This document shows positions 1 through 8,690 of a stretch of DNA of 64,000 nt, one piece after another (within the stretch, counting starts at the first letter, position 1; the number at the start of each line of letters is the position of its first letter). Below the pieces are notes generated by a model, which did not search any database, was not told the DNA's origin, and saw only the letters and a program-made list of their open reading frames with translations. The stretch comes from Amycolatopsis umgeniensis. GTDB lineage: Bacteria; Actinomycetota; Actinomycetes; Mycobacteriales; Pseudonocardiaceae. Made by a program: the position numbers and the translations under genes. The stretch is from the NCBI RefSeq assembly GCF_014205155.1, contig NZ_JACHMX010000001.1, forward strand, positions 7,006,001-7,070,000, written 5' to 3'.

Positions 1-1845
1 GGCGTCGGTGGCGTCGGGTTCGTTCTCGGCGAATTGTGCGAGTTCGGCGGGGTCGGTGGTGATGAGGAAGTTTTCCGTGGGCGAGGCCAGCGATTGGAAC
101 GAGACTCTCTGCGGACCCGAGGACAACAAGCCCTGACCGCGGTCGGCCGACAGGAGGAACCGCCGCTCTCCGGCGGAGAGGTCGAAAGACTCGGCGATCT
201 CGTCGATGGCCTGCGGCGCAGCGCGAAGAAGTACCTGGGTGGCGGCGTTGCTGACGATGGCTTTGCCCAGGTCGCTGCCGAGCAAGTCAGCGGCGTCCTG
301 GGTTGCTGTGGTGAGCCCGCACCAGTGTTTGCGGGCGGCCTTGGCCAGGCGCAGCAGGAACAGCGCGGCTTCATGCTGGCGCATGAGGACTCCGGCTTCG
401 TCGACCACGACCAGCCGGGGCCGGCGGTCGGCCGGGTTCGAGACGCGCCGCCAGACGGTGTCGAGCACGAGCAGGGTGCCGATCGTGCGCAGTTCGTCGG
501 GCAGGTCGCGCAGGGAGAACGCGACGAGGTGCCCGTCCGGAGTCGTGGTGGTGGGTCCGTCGAAGAGATCGGCGAACGAGCCGTCGACGAAGGGGTGCAG
601 CCTGGCGGCGAGGTCGGCGGCCATCGCGCCGCCGCCGTCTCCGGTGGCGGCGAGGACGTCGCGCAGGTCGCGCAGCAGCGGTGCTGGGCGGGTCCAGGTG
701 CGGGTGTCGCCGGTGATGCCCGCGCGGTGGTAGGTGGCGGTGATCGCGGTGTCGAGCACGGCTCGTTCGGCGGCGGTGATCTCCGTGCCGAAGAGCACGG
801 CCAGGACTGTGTGCAAGAACAAGCTGCGTCGCTTCAACGCGTCGTGAGGTGCGGTGCGGCGTCCGTTCGCGCCGAGGTGCACGGGCAGGTCGAACGGGTT
901 CAGCCGGACTCCGCCCGCGCCGAGATGGATGTAGGTGCCGCCGATCTGGGAGGCCAGCCGTGCGTACTCGTCTTCGGGGTCGATGATGAACGCCTGTACT
1001 CCGTGCGTGGCCCACCCGTTCTCGTGATCGCCGAGTCGGCGGTAGAGGCTGCGCAGGGTCTCGAGCTTGACGAAGTACGACTTTCCCGCGCCCGACCTAC
1101 CGAGCACGACGGAGTTGTAGTTGTCGCAGGCGAACCGGTCCCAGTGCACCAGCCCCGAGCTGCCGACGTTGTAGCCGTAGAGGACGCCGGAGGGCACGGA
1201 GGTGGTCGGGTCGGTCGGAGGGAGGTCCGGCGAGGTGAACGGGTAGGCGGCGCTGACCGCGGCGGTGTCGAACGTTCTTGTCAGACCGAGCGGGTCGAGT
1301 CCGAGCGGCAGGGTGCTGACCCAGCCCTGCAAAGCCCGGTAGGTCGCGGGTTTGGCGTCCAGCAGCAGGGACGCGCACAGTGAGCGCAGCGCGGAGACTT
1401 CCTCGGCGAGTGAGGTCTCGTCCGGGGCGTGCGCAGTGAGGTACAGCCCGAATTTGAAGAGTTTCCCGTCGCCGCGGGCGATGCTGCGCGACAGGTCGGC
1501 GGCGTCCTCGGCGGCGGCGTCGAGGTCCGGGTCGTCGAGCCGGTCGTGCCGCGCGTTGTGCCGGCGAGATGATTCGAGCTTGGCGCGTTGCTTGCGCAAG
1601 CCGCTGGCCGCCGTCGCTGGGTCGACGGGCTGGACGTGGACCGAGACATCCAATCGTGCCGGGTAGGTCAGCAGCGGTGCCAGCCAGCCGGGGTAGACCT
1701 CCTGCGGATACCCGGTGACACCGAAGCTGGCGACGAATTCGTTGCCGACCTCGAGGTGCCGGGCGGACACCGACAGCGCGTCCGGGGTGAACGCTCCCGC
1801 CGACCCGGAGCGGGCAGCCGTCCCGTGGTTTCTGGTACGTGCCAT
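1..1845 (-). CDS. VirB4/TraC-like conjugation ATPase (C-terminus cut by window edge)
   Basis: Cytoplasmic motor ATPase expected to energise a type IV secretion channel for conjugative DNA transfer. I translated the frame by hand: it is open from an ATG at 1845 through position 1, giving 615 visible residues without a stop. Walker A GRSGAGKS lies near residues 249-256. DPEDEYARLA follows about 35 residues later, and a Walker B-like stretch LVVVDEAGVLM sits near residue 479, the usual VirB4 layout. The start is 6 bp after the stop of the PrgI-family gene, so it is the last visible gene of a leftward operon that continues outside the window. Long Arg-rich frames on both strands across this stretch are shadows. 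Confidence 0.9.
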   Translation of the reverse strand, partial: MARTRNHGTAARSGSAGAFTPDALSVSARHLEVGNEFVASFGVTGYPQEVYPGWLAPLLTYPARLDVSVHVQPVDPATAASGLRKQRAKLESSRRHNARHDRLDDPDLDAAAEDAADLSRSIARGDGKLFKFGLYLTAHAPDETSLAEEVSALRSLCASLLLDAKPATYRALQGWVSTLPLGLDPLGLTRTFDTAAVSAAYPFTSPDLPPTDPTTSVPSGVLYGYNVGSSGLVHWDRFACDNYNSVVLGRSGAGKSYFVKLETLRSLYRRLGDHENGWATHGVQAFIIDPEDEYARLASQIGGTYIHLGAGGVRLNPFDLPVHLGANGRRTAPHDALKRRSLFLHTVLAVLFGTEITAAERAVLDTAITATYHRAGITGDTRTWTRPAPLLRDLRDVLAATGDGGGAMAADLAARLHPFVDGSFADLFDGPTTTTPDGHLVAFSLRDLPDELRTIGTLLVLDTVWRRVSNPADRRPRLVVVDEAGVLMRQHEAALFLLRLAKAARKHWCGLTTATQDAADLLGSDLGKAIVSNAATQVLLRAAPQAIDEIAESFDLSAGERRFLLSADRGQGLLSSGPQRVSFQSLASPTENFLITTDPAELAQFAENEPDATDA

Positions 1846-1851
1846 CACGGT

Positions 1852-3081
1852 CTACCTGCTTTCGATCTCGTCGTCGTAGTCCCAGTCCTCGTCCTCGGAC
1901 AGCCACGGTCCCGGCGCCGGCGAACGACCGGAGCGCGGTACGCCAGTGGAGGGCAGCGGCGTCGGGGCCGGGGGAGACGCCGCCGCGACGTCGTCGGGGC
2001 CGTAGAGGTCGGTAAAGGTGGTGCTGGAGGTGACGACCTCGTCGGCCCCCGCCAGTACGGCCGAGGGCGGCAGGAAGGTGTCGGGGTTGCAGGCCGCCGC
2101 GAGTACACCGGTCGCGGCGGCGGCGTCGAGCGGGGTGGCCACGATCCCGGCCGGGGTCAGCAGCTCGATGGCCTCGCTCAGGCGGCGCACCAGGCGTTGC
2201 TCGGCGGCCTGCCGTAATCCGTTCTCCACCAGTCCGTTGCCGTGGCGGTGGTGCCGCCACGGCAGCACGCTCGACGCGGCGGGGGCGGAGCCGGTGCGCA
2301 GCGGTTCGCGCAACACCAGCAGCACTTGCCGGCGGAGCAGATCCGCCTGGGCGGTCAGCTCGGCGAGGTAGTCCGCGTGGTCCCGCGCGGCCGCCTCCAG
2401 CGCGGGGTGCGGGAGCCCGCCGGCGTGGACCCGGAGTTCGGCGATCTGTGGGGCGAGGTCGAGCCGTTCGGCGCGGATGAGGATCTGCACGGGCGCGGTC
2501 AGGGAGTGCAGGTAGCGCGCGAAATTGGCGACGAGCGCCTCTTGTTCCCCGGGTGTGCGCAGCGAGAAGTTGACGGTGCTGCACACGGCGATGACCGCGA
2601 GCCCGTCGGCGCCGAGGTCGACGATCCCGGCCTGCGCGCCGGTGTCGGCGACACCGTGGGCGGGCAGTTCCAGCGGTGCCGGGGACACCGGTTCGGCCCC
2701 ACCTGATGACGGGCGTCGTCCGCCACGGCCTCGGGTAAGGGTGTCGGTGTTCTGGGCGGTGAGCCAGGCTGGGGCCGAGCGGACGCCGTCGGGCGCGGCG
2801 ACCCGGTGCCGCGGTGACAGGTGCTGGCGGATCGCGGCGAGGACGAGTCGGTCCAGAGGCAGACCGTCACGCTGCCCGAGAGCCAGTACGGCGGCCGTGA
2901 TCCCGACCGGGATCGCGACGATTAGGAACACCGGTACCGGCACGAACCCACGGGTCAGCGAGTACAGGCCGTAGAGCAGCAGGCCGGCGACGCCGAGAAT
3001 CGCGAGCTGCCGCGCCGTCAAAGGCCCGAGCACCCGGTCCGGGCGGTCGACGTCGGCAGGCACACGTACGGGAGAAGTCAT
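1852..3081 (-). CDS. PrgI-family / SCO6880-type conjugation membrane protein
   Basis: 409 aa. Residues about 20-65 hold two adjacent hydrophobic segments (QLAILGVAGLLLYGLY and VPVFLIVAIPVGITAAVLAL), as in the PrgI-family inner-membrane proteins that sit next to VirB4 in actinobacterial conjugation operons. The rest is soluble, with a helical middle (about 200-300) and an acidic end (SEDEDWDYDDEIESR). In this family the soluble part resembles the N-terminal domain of VirB4-type proteins. It starts 13 bp after the VirB6-like gene and ends 6 bp before the ATPase, so the three are almost certainly co-transcribed and assemble together at the membrane. The role is inferred from family and context. 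Confidence 0.85.
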   Translation of the reverse strand: MTSPVRVPADVDRPDRVLGPLTARQLAILGVAGLLLYGLYSLTRGFVPVPVFLIVAIPVGITAAVLALGQRDGLPLDRLVLAAIRQHLSPRHRVAAPDGVRSAPAWLTAQNTDTLTRGRGGRRPSSGGAEPVSPAPLELPAHGVADTGAQAGIVDLGADGLAVIAVCSTVNFSLRTPGEQEALVANFARYLHSLTAPVQILIRAERLDLAPQIAELRVHAGGLPHPALEAAARDHADYLAELTAQADLLRRQVLLVLREPLRTGSAPAASSVLPWRHHRHGNGLVENGLRQAAEQRLVRRLSEAIELLTPAGIVATPLDAAAATGVLAAACNPDTFLPPSAVLAGADEVVTSSTTFTDLYGPDDVAAASPPAPTPLPSTGVPRSGRSPAPGPWLSEDEDWDYDDEIESR

Positions 3082-3094
3082 GGCGAATCGGTCC

Positions 3095-5470
3095 TCACTT
3101 CGTCTTCGGACCCCGCCGGTTCGGCAGGTCCAGTGGCAGGCGCAGTTGCGTTCCGGCTCGCCGCTTCGGCGGCGGGGACGCGCTCGCTCCGCTCACGGGC
3201 GGCGGTGTGGGTTGGCGGCGGACTCCGAGGGGCAGCGGGTACTGGCCGGAGGCGAGTGACCGGTTGCCGGTGTAGGCATCCCGAGCCGGGCGGCGCGGGG
3301 CGCGTGCGGCGCGGTTGATCTGGCCGGACGGGGTGATCAGCCCAGGCCCGGTCTGCCGCGGCGGCTTGGTGGGCGCCGGGTTGGCGAGGTCGTCGGCCAG
3401 CGACCGCCGAGGCGTGGCCGGTGGCGCGGGACGCAGATGGATCGGCAGCATTCCCGTGCTCGGCGCGATCAGCGCGCGCGGTAGGTGCGCGGGCGGGCGC
3501 GCGTTGCGGTTGACCCGCCCATCACTGGTGAGCAGCCCGGCCTGGGGTGCCGGTGGCGGCATGCCGGCGCCTCGCGCGGCGAGGTCGTCGGCCAGCGACC
3601 GGCGCCCGACCCGGTCGGGGTCCCTGCGGGTGGTGATCGGCAGCCCGAGCTGGTGACGGGGCAGCGCACCGGGCAGGGAGTTCACCGGGAGCGCCCGAGG
3701 ATTCGCCGAGACCGCCTGCTCGTCTCCGGAGCCGCTCGTGGTGAACAGCGACATCTGACCCGGTCCGGGTTTCCTCGTCGCGTCGGCGCCGGTGCCCGGC
3801 AGCTCACCCAGACGTGGGGAACGGCCGGGAGAGGGACGTGTTCGGCGGACCCGCATCGGCACCATGAACTGGCCCGTGCGCGTCGACGGCGGATCCGCGG
3901 GCGCGGTGTCGCGTCCACGAGCACGAGAAGAGGTGCCGGGCTTGCGGCCCTTGCCGCCGAAGAGAGAGCCGGCGCCGCCGAGCAGGCCCATCGTCTTGTA
4001 GGCGATCGCGCCGCGCACCAGCGACCCGAGCATCGACCGGCCGCCGCTGCCGCGCAGGGGTCGCAGGCACCAGAACGGGATCTTCACCAGAACCCACAGC
4101 AGCGCGACACAGAACAGCAGGTTGGTCAGCCCGTTCAGCGTCGGACCGAACACGGTGAACCCGCCCGGGGTGAAGAACACCCGCAAGGCCACCGTCACCG
4201 CTGCGGCCTGGCCGACCGGGATGACCAGCAACAGCCCGTAGGCCTTCCACCAGAAAACGGCGACGCCCTCGGTGTGGGGGAGGGCGTGCCACATCAGCAG
4301 GATCGGCGCGGCCGCGATCAGCAGGATCGTCGCGACGACCCGCACGATGAAGGTGAGCAGCAAGACCACGAGCATCACCGCGAGCGCGAGCCCGATGAAC
4401 AGCAGCCAACCCGCGCCGCCGTTGAGCGAGCCGAGGATCATGTCGGTCATCGCCTTGGCGGCGGTGTTCGGGTTGATCGCGCCGGTCATCAGCGCCGAGC
4501 TCACGGCGTTGGAGATCTCGATGCCCTGGGTCGCCAGGAACAGCGACAGCGTCCCGGCGAGGAACCCGGCCGCGAGCCGCGGCGCGATCTCCTTGATCGT
4601 GTAGCGGGTCTGCAGAGTCTCGTAGGCCATCAGGATCAGACCCGCGATCACGATGATGCTCCCGTAGAAGGCGAGCATCAGCTGCCACGATTCGTTCCAT
4701 GCCTGGCCGATGCCGGGCAGAAGGCTCGGGTCCGGTGTGGACAGCACCGTCTTGCCCAGCAGTTCCAGCAACGGGTTCAGCGCGCCGATCACCAGGCTGC
4801 GGAAGAAGGTGTCGATGGCCTCGGTGACACACGCGACCGGGTCGGTGAACCCGCACTCGCTCTCGCCGCCGGGCTCGCGGGGTACTGGCTGTGGGATGCA
4901 GTTCGGTCCGTCGCACGGCTGGCTCGTGGGTGGCTGGGTGGGGAGAGTGCCGCACTCGGGCAGCACCGAGCCGGGGAAACACGACACCGGCGGCGCCGAC
5001 GGCCCGGGAACCAGTGGCGTACTCGGGAGTCCTGTCGGAGGCGCGGGTCGCGGAGACGACGGCGTCGGCAGGAGGCACGCCGGTTCGGCAGAGCCTGGTA
5101 CGCAGCTGGGATTGGGCGGTAGCGGCAGTACCGGTGGCTGCGCGGGCGCCAGCGGCGTCGCCGCTGCCACGGGTGTGGGCGCGGGGGAGGCCGTGGCGGT
5201 CAGCGCGATTCCGGTGACGGCCGCTAACAGCGGCGCCAGCACCGCGAGTGCGCGGGCCCACCGCCGCCGGGGCAGCCGGCGTCCGCGGCGGCGCCTAACG
5301 GGGGCTGACGGTGGTCCGAGCATGAGCCGGTCGTCGCGCCCCGATCCGGCGTCCATACCGTCGTGAGGACGGGAATCGGCAGATCGGGCGGGGCGCACGG
5401 CCGGCGCCACCGGTTGGCGCCGCGCAGGGTTACGTGGACGGGCGGCCGGTGTGCGGTGGCGGGTGGTCAT
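3095..5470 (-). CDS. VirB6/TrbL-like polytopic conjugation channel protein
   Basis: 791 aa. An Arg-rich N-terminus and one hydrophobic segment (about residues 70-93, LAVLAPLLAAVTGIALTATA) precede a Pro-rich extracytoplasmic linker. A core of five or six membrane segments follows at about 250-480, including YGSIIVIAGLILMAYETL, LAVMLVVLLLTFIVRVVATI and LLFCVALLWVLVKIPFW. The last roughly 300 residues are Pro/Arg-rich and predicted disordered, with the motif RRSLADDLA repeated. This is the layout of actinobacterial VirB6/TrbL-like channel proteins. It lies 3 bp downstream of the small membrane protein gene and 13 bp upstream of the PrgI-family gene. The Pro-rich tail is low complexity, so its boundaries should not be over-read. 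Confidence 0.85.
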   Translation of the reverse strand: MTTRHRTPAARPRNPARRQPVAPAVRPARSADSRPHDGMDAGSGRDDRLMLGPPSAPVRRRRGRRLPRRRWARALAVLAPLLAAVTGIALTATASPAPTPVAAATPLAPAQPPVLPLPPNPSCVPGSAEPACLLPTPSSPRPAPPTGLPSTPLVPGPSAPPVSCFPGSVLPECGTLPTQPPTSQPCDGPNCIPQPVPREPGGESECGFTDPVACVTEAIDTFFRSLVIGALNPLLELLGKTVLSTPDPSLLPGIGQAWNESWQLMLAFYGSIIVIAGLILMAYETLQTRYTIKEIAPRLAAGFLAGTLSLFLATQGIEISNAVSSALMTGAINPNTAAKAMTDMILGSLNGGAGWLLFIGLALAVMLVVLLLTFIVRVVATILLIAAAPILLMWHALPHTEGVAVFWWKAYGLLLVIPVGQAAAVTVALRVFFTPGGFTVFGPTLNGLTNLLFCVALLWVLVKIPFWCLRPLRGSGGRSMLGSLVRGAIAYKTMGLLGGAGSLFGGKGRKPGTSSRARGRDTAPADPPSTRTGQFMVPMRVRRTRPSPGRSPRLGELPGTGADATRKPGPGQMSLFTTSGSGDEQAVSANPRALPVNSLPGALPRHQLGLPITTRRDPDRVGRRSLADDLAARGAGMPPPAPQAGLLTSDGRVNRNARPPAHLPRALIAPSTGMLPIHLRPAPPATPRRSLADDLANPAPTKPPRQTGPGLITPSGQINRAARAPRRPARDAYTGNRSLASGQYPLPLGVRRQPTPPPVSGASASPPPKRRAGTQLRLPLDLPNRRGPKTK

Positions 5471-5473
5471 CGC

Positions 5474-6028
5474 TCACACCCCGCCCACGATGCCCTTGAG
5501 GATCTCGACCACGAGCGGGGCGAGGGCAGCGAGCCCGAAGCCGATGCCGGCGGCCTTGAACGCGCCCTTGGCTTTCTCGATCTCGCCGGGATCGCCCGAG
5601 GCCATCAGGTAGCGCAGGCCACCGATGGTGATGAACACGACCGCGACCCCGGCCAGGATCCCCATGATCCAGTTCCGGATGTTGTTGAGGACCTGATCGA
5701 CAGTCGCCGCGAGCGCGACATAGTGGACCGTGTCCGCCCGCGCGGCCGAGGACGTCAGCAGCACCCCGGCGGCGACCAGCCACCCGAGCAGCAGCACGGC
5801 ACGGCGGCGGTGTCCTCGCCGAGGCGGTCGCGCCGGGACGGGTGTCGCGGTGCCGGTGGGACTCGCACACCGGTTCCCAGTGGAGTGCGCGGCGGTGATC
5901 GCGGACCGGGGGTGTGCCGGGCGTGCCCAGGTCGTGAGGGCCGAGGAGGCGTGGAAGCACGATGTCGTGCGACGCGCAGGCACCGGGTACGGGCGAGAGC
6001 CATGGATGCGCGGTGGTGTCAGTCGCAT
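5474..6028 (-). CDS. Small two-helix membrane protein, VirB2/TrbC-like
   Basis: 184 aa from an ATG at 6028 with GGAGG about 8 bp upstream; longer upstream starts would run deep into the preceding gene. After a basic, Pro-rich leader comes a signal-like helix (VLLLGWLVAAGVLLTSSAARA) ending in an Ala-rich possible cleavage site. The mature part has two hydrophobic segments: IMGILAGVAVVFITIGGLRY and AAGIGFGLAALAPLVVEIL. Signal plus two short helices is the architecture of VirB2/TrbC pilin-like subunits, and the position directly upstream of the VirB6-like gene (3 bp gap) fits. It overlaps the end of the preceding gene by 10 bp, suggesting translational coupling. Confidence 0.75.
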   Translation of the reverse strand: MRLTPPRIHGSRPYPVPARRTTSCFHASSALTTWARPAHPRSAITAAHSTGNRCASPTGTATPVPARPPRRGHRRRAVLLLGWLVAAGVLLTSSAARADTVHYVALAATVDQVLNNIRNWIMGILAGVAVVFITIGGLRYLMASGDPGEIEKAKGAFKAAGIGFGLAALAPLVVEILKGIVGGV

Positions 6029-7077
6029 GACGTGGCCTCCTGAGTGGACGCCGAACTGCGGGCGAGGCCGGGCGGGTGGGTGCGGCGCGGAGGTGCGGGC
6101 AGGCGGCCTCCGCGTGCGCTGACTCCGGACTCCGGGCCGTGCGGAGACACCGGGCGCACGAATTTCTCCGCCAGTTCCGGACTGACACGGGTCACGTTGC
6201 GTAGCCGAAGCCGGTGGGTGCGGGAGACGTGCAGGGCTGGGTGGCGGGGCGTGCTGGAGTGGCCGCGACCGCTGGTGCCGGGTGCCGGGCCGAAGGCGTC
6301 CTCGGCCGGTTCGGTGAGGAAGCGGGTCAGTCGCTGCTCGGCACGATGGCGGGCCTGCTGAGCCGCCTTGTAGGACTGCCCGCGCGCCTGCGCGGCCTCG
6401 GTCAGGGACACGTCCCCGAAGCGCGTGGCCGAGATCAGCGCGGCTTCGTCGGTGGTGATCACGCCCGCCCGCACGGCGGTCACAAGCACGAGGTCGGGAT
6501 GTCCGCCCGGACGGTGCGGTGGCGCGGAACGGAAACCAATGTCCTCGAGCGGCGGCACGGCGTCGAGTGCCGCGCGCAGCGCGGTGTAGCCGGAGCGGTA
6601 GGCCGCCCACCGCAGGCGCACGAGGATCGCCGGCCGGTCCAGAGCGACCTCGCCGAGCCCGGCGAGGAACCCGGCCAGGACGGAGGCGTGGATGTCGTGC
6701 TTGTCCCCGCGGAACCGGTTGGTCAGCTGCGCGGCGACCGGCAGCAGCACCGGCATCGCCAGCCCGACACACGCCATGATCCAGGTGCCGCTCTCCGCTC
6801 GCGCCCGGGTGATCAGGTAGGTCCACGCGGCGTCACGCGTCGCCTGGGCGCAGTCCTGGCTCAGCAGCAGCGCGCCGAGCTCGTCCAGCGGCACCGGGCG
6901 TGCGGGCAGCCCGAGGATCGCCGCGCCGTCCACGCACACCGGATGCGGGCCGGTCACCAGCCACCCGAAGGTCGTGATGGCGGCGTCGAACACCCCGCCG
7001 TCCCCCGCGTAGTCATCGCTGCGGCGAAGGGTGAAAATACCCGACGCGGGTTCTGTTTCCGGAAAAGGCGAATCCAT
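6019..7077 (-). CDS. Putative regulator heading the conjugation operon (unknown family)
   Basis: 352 aa from an ATG at 7077 with AGGAG about 8 bp upstream; an ATG at 7116 would add 13 residues and lacks a comparable ribosome site. I do not recognise a named family. Residues about 95-160 form a helix-rich stretch and residues about 230-275 (ALISATRFGDVSLTEAA...QRLTRFL) look like a sigma-region-4-like helix-turn-helix, so a DNA-binding or sigma-like role is possible but unproven. It is the first gene of the leftward transfer operon, 56 bp downstream of a six-copy phased repeat, and overlaps the pilin-like gene. The Arg/Pro-rich tail from about residue 285 is probably disordered. Confidence 0.7.
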   Translation of the reverse strand: MDSPFPETEPASGIFTLRRSDDYAGDGGVFDAAITTFGWLVTGPHPVCVDGAAILGLPARPVPLDELGALLLSQDCAQATRDAAWTYLITRARAESGTWIMACVGLAMPVLLPVAAQLTNRFRGDKHDIHASVLAGFLAGLGEVALDRPAILVRLRWAAYRSGYTALRAALDAVPPLEDIGFRSAPPHRPGGHPDLVLVTAVRAGVITTDEAALISATRFGDVSLTEAAQARGQSYKAAQQARHRAEQRLTRFLTEPAEDAFGPAPGTSGRGHSSTPRHPALHVSRTHRLRLRNVTRVSPELAEKFVRPVSPHGPESGVSARGGRLPAPPRRTHPPGLARSSASTQEATSCD

Positions 7078-7132
7078 GGTGGCAACTCCTGATAAGGGCG
7101 GAATCAGTGCGGCCATCAGAAAGCAATCCAGG

Positions 7133-7198
7133 CCGTCTCAATACCGCCTCAGAAGCGCCTCTCGGTCGCCTCAAAAGCGCCTCAAAAGCGCATCAGGT
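7133..7198. repeat. Six tandem 11-bp repeats upstream of the transfer operon
   Basis: Six consecutive 11-bp units: CCGTCTCAATA, CCGCCTCAGAA, GCGCCTCTCGG, TCGCCTCAAAA, GCGCCTCAAAA and GCGCATCAGGT. The shared core is CGCCTCA. The 11-bp period is one helical turn, so each core faces the same side of the DNA. The array ends 56 bp from the start codon of the first transfer gene, consistent with an operator or iteron for an element-encoded regulator. Confidence 0.75.
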
Positions 7199-7625
7199 GC
7201 GACGGGGGGTTTGCGTGCAGTCCGGGCTGCGGCCCTTGGCGAGGTGCTTTCGTGCCAGGTGAGGCGCCCTCGATTGTGGCCTTGAGCTGCGGTCAAATGT
7301 CCAGAAGCCGCCGGTGGTCAGAGTTGGGGTCTCAGGGCTGATCGTTGTATCCGGGTTGTGAGGCGCGCGGTAAGACGTCGAGATAAAAGTTTCGCTCCAG
7401 GCTCGCGACGCTCCAGCGGCAAGAGGTTCGGGTGTTGCGAATTCCGCAGGGTTCACTTGGGCGCGCTGTGGTCCGGTGTAGATCCATTGGTCGTTCAAGG
7501 TCCCGCAAATTTTTTTGAATTTCTCGGGATCGAGTGTCTCCAAACTGCCTTTTTTCCGGAGTTAGCCGCTGACCGCATCCCGGCGTCGGCTCGCAACCGG
7601 CGGCACTCGCTTCAGGAGGCTTCAC
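7199..7625. other. Intergenic region between transfer operon and modification cassette
   Basis: No supported gene. It is more A+T-rich near 7440-7560 and should hold the divergent promoters: leftward through the phased repeats, rightward toward the gene at 7626. Short frames on both strands lack ribosome sites and coding character. Confidence 0.5.
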
Positions 7626-8690
7626 ATGACCCAGCGCGCGCAGTCCCCGGACGGCCGTCCTGGTCGGCGGACAGACTCGACTCGCCCGCCGCGCATCCGG
7701 CGCGGTGGCGATTTCGCCCCCTACCCCGGCGCTCGCACACACACCACAGCAGGCGCCGGCGGGACCGGCACGGCCTTGCGTCCCGAAGACACGTCAGTCC
7801 CGTCTCGTCGACGCGTGACGCCGTCGTCGACGGCATCGATCCCGGCGACGGTGTGGACGTGCGGGCCGGACCCGATCGACGCCCACGCGGTGTGGCCGGT
7901 ACCGATCGTCGAGGCCATCACGACAGCTTTCACCGACCCGGGTGCGCACGTCGTCCTGGTGGATCTCGACCCCGAACGGACCACGGCCCCGACTCCGGAC
8001 ATCGATGCCGTCACGACGGACAGCGCAGCGGCGGCGCTGGAGGCGGTGCGCGAGCTCGGCCGCACCGCCGACACGCTCATCTTCCACAGCGGTGAAGGCG
8101 GTCCTGCCGCGTCGATTCGACCGTTCTGGGCCGACCTCGTCGTCGACGCGAGCGACCCGTCCGCGGCACAGGCCGGAACACCGTCGACCCCGGTGCGCAC
8201 CGGTGCCCCCGGTAGCGCGGAAGCACCGAAGTCCGAGCGCGGCGCGCGGGCGGATCTGGTGATCGTCTCCCTGCCCGCCCACGCCGCCGAGTCGGTGCCG
8301 CTGAACCGGGTCGCGCTTCTGGCGGCGAATCGGCTGTGCCAGGGCGGCATCCTCGCGGTGTACACGCACAGCGACTGGACGCGGGGTCGGCTGGGCGACC
8401 CGACCGGTGCGATCGTGACCGCGGCCCAGCACGCCGACCTGCTTTACCTGCAGCACATCGTCACGCTGCACACCCCCGTGGAGAAGGGGCGCCTGCGAGC
8501 CGCGCCGAGCGCGGCGGTGGCCGCCGAGTACGACCGCGCCCGGCATCGCGCGTCGGTGCGCGGGCTGCCCGCGCCGCATCTGCGCGCGCATGGCGATGTC
8601 CTCGCGTTCGCCCAACCGTCCGACCCCGGCGCGCCGCCGTCGGGGACCGGTCCGGCGACCGCCGCGCCCGGTACTGGAGGTGGCCAGTGA
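7626..8690 (+). CDS. Methyltransferase-like protein, possibly a non-catalytic partner
   Basis: 354 aa with a good ribosome site (CAGGAGG) before the ATG. The first ~80 residues are low-complexity. The rest reads like a Rossmann methyltransferase: HVVLVDLDP resembles motif I, ADLVIVSLPAHA sits where DNA amino-methyltransferases have (D/N/S)PP(Y/F), and GGILAVYTHSDW resembles the strand after motif IV. The catalytic PP(Y/F) tetrapeptide is missing, so it may be inactive. Its stop overlaps the GTG of the DNA methyltransferase (GTGA), suggesting equimolar synthesis and a heterodimer. It heads six genes coupled by 4-bp overlaps. The family assignment is inference; a SAM-binding protein of other function is possible. 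Confidence 0.6.
   Translation: MTQRAQSPDGRPGRRTDSTRPPRIRRGGDFAPYPGARTHTTAGAGGTGTALRPEDTSVPSRRRVTPSSTASIPATVWTCGPDPIDAHAVWPVPIVEAITTAFTDPGAHVVLVDLDPERTTAPTPDIDAVTTDSAAAALEAVRELGRTADTLIFHSGEGGPAASIRPFWADLVVDASDPSAAQAGTPSTPVRTGAPGSAEAPKSERGARADLVIVSLPAHAAESVPLNRVALLAANRLCQGGILAVYTHSDWTRGRLGDPTGAIVTAAQHADLLYLQHIVTLHTPVEKGRLRAAPSAAVAAEYDRARHRASVRGLPAPHLRAHGDVLAFAQPSDPGAPPSGTGPATAAPGTGGGQ

Noticed and set aside
34..1383. Long rightward frame opposite the VirB4-like gene, and Arg-rich leftward frames at 371-2584
   Set aside because: Composition is typical of GC-rich shadow frames; the overlapping leftward frame has Walker motifs and conjugation homology.
3485..5122. 545-aa rightward frame
   Set aside because: Antisense to the VirB6-like gene, rich in Arg/Gln/Gly with no domain or ribosome site.
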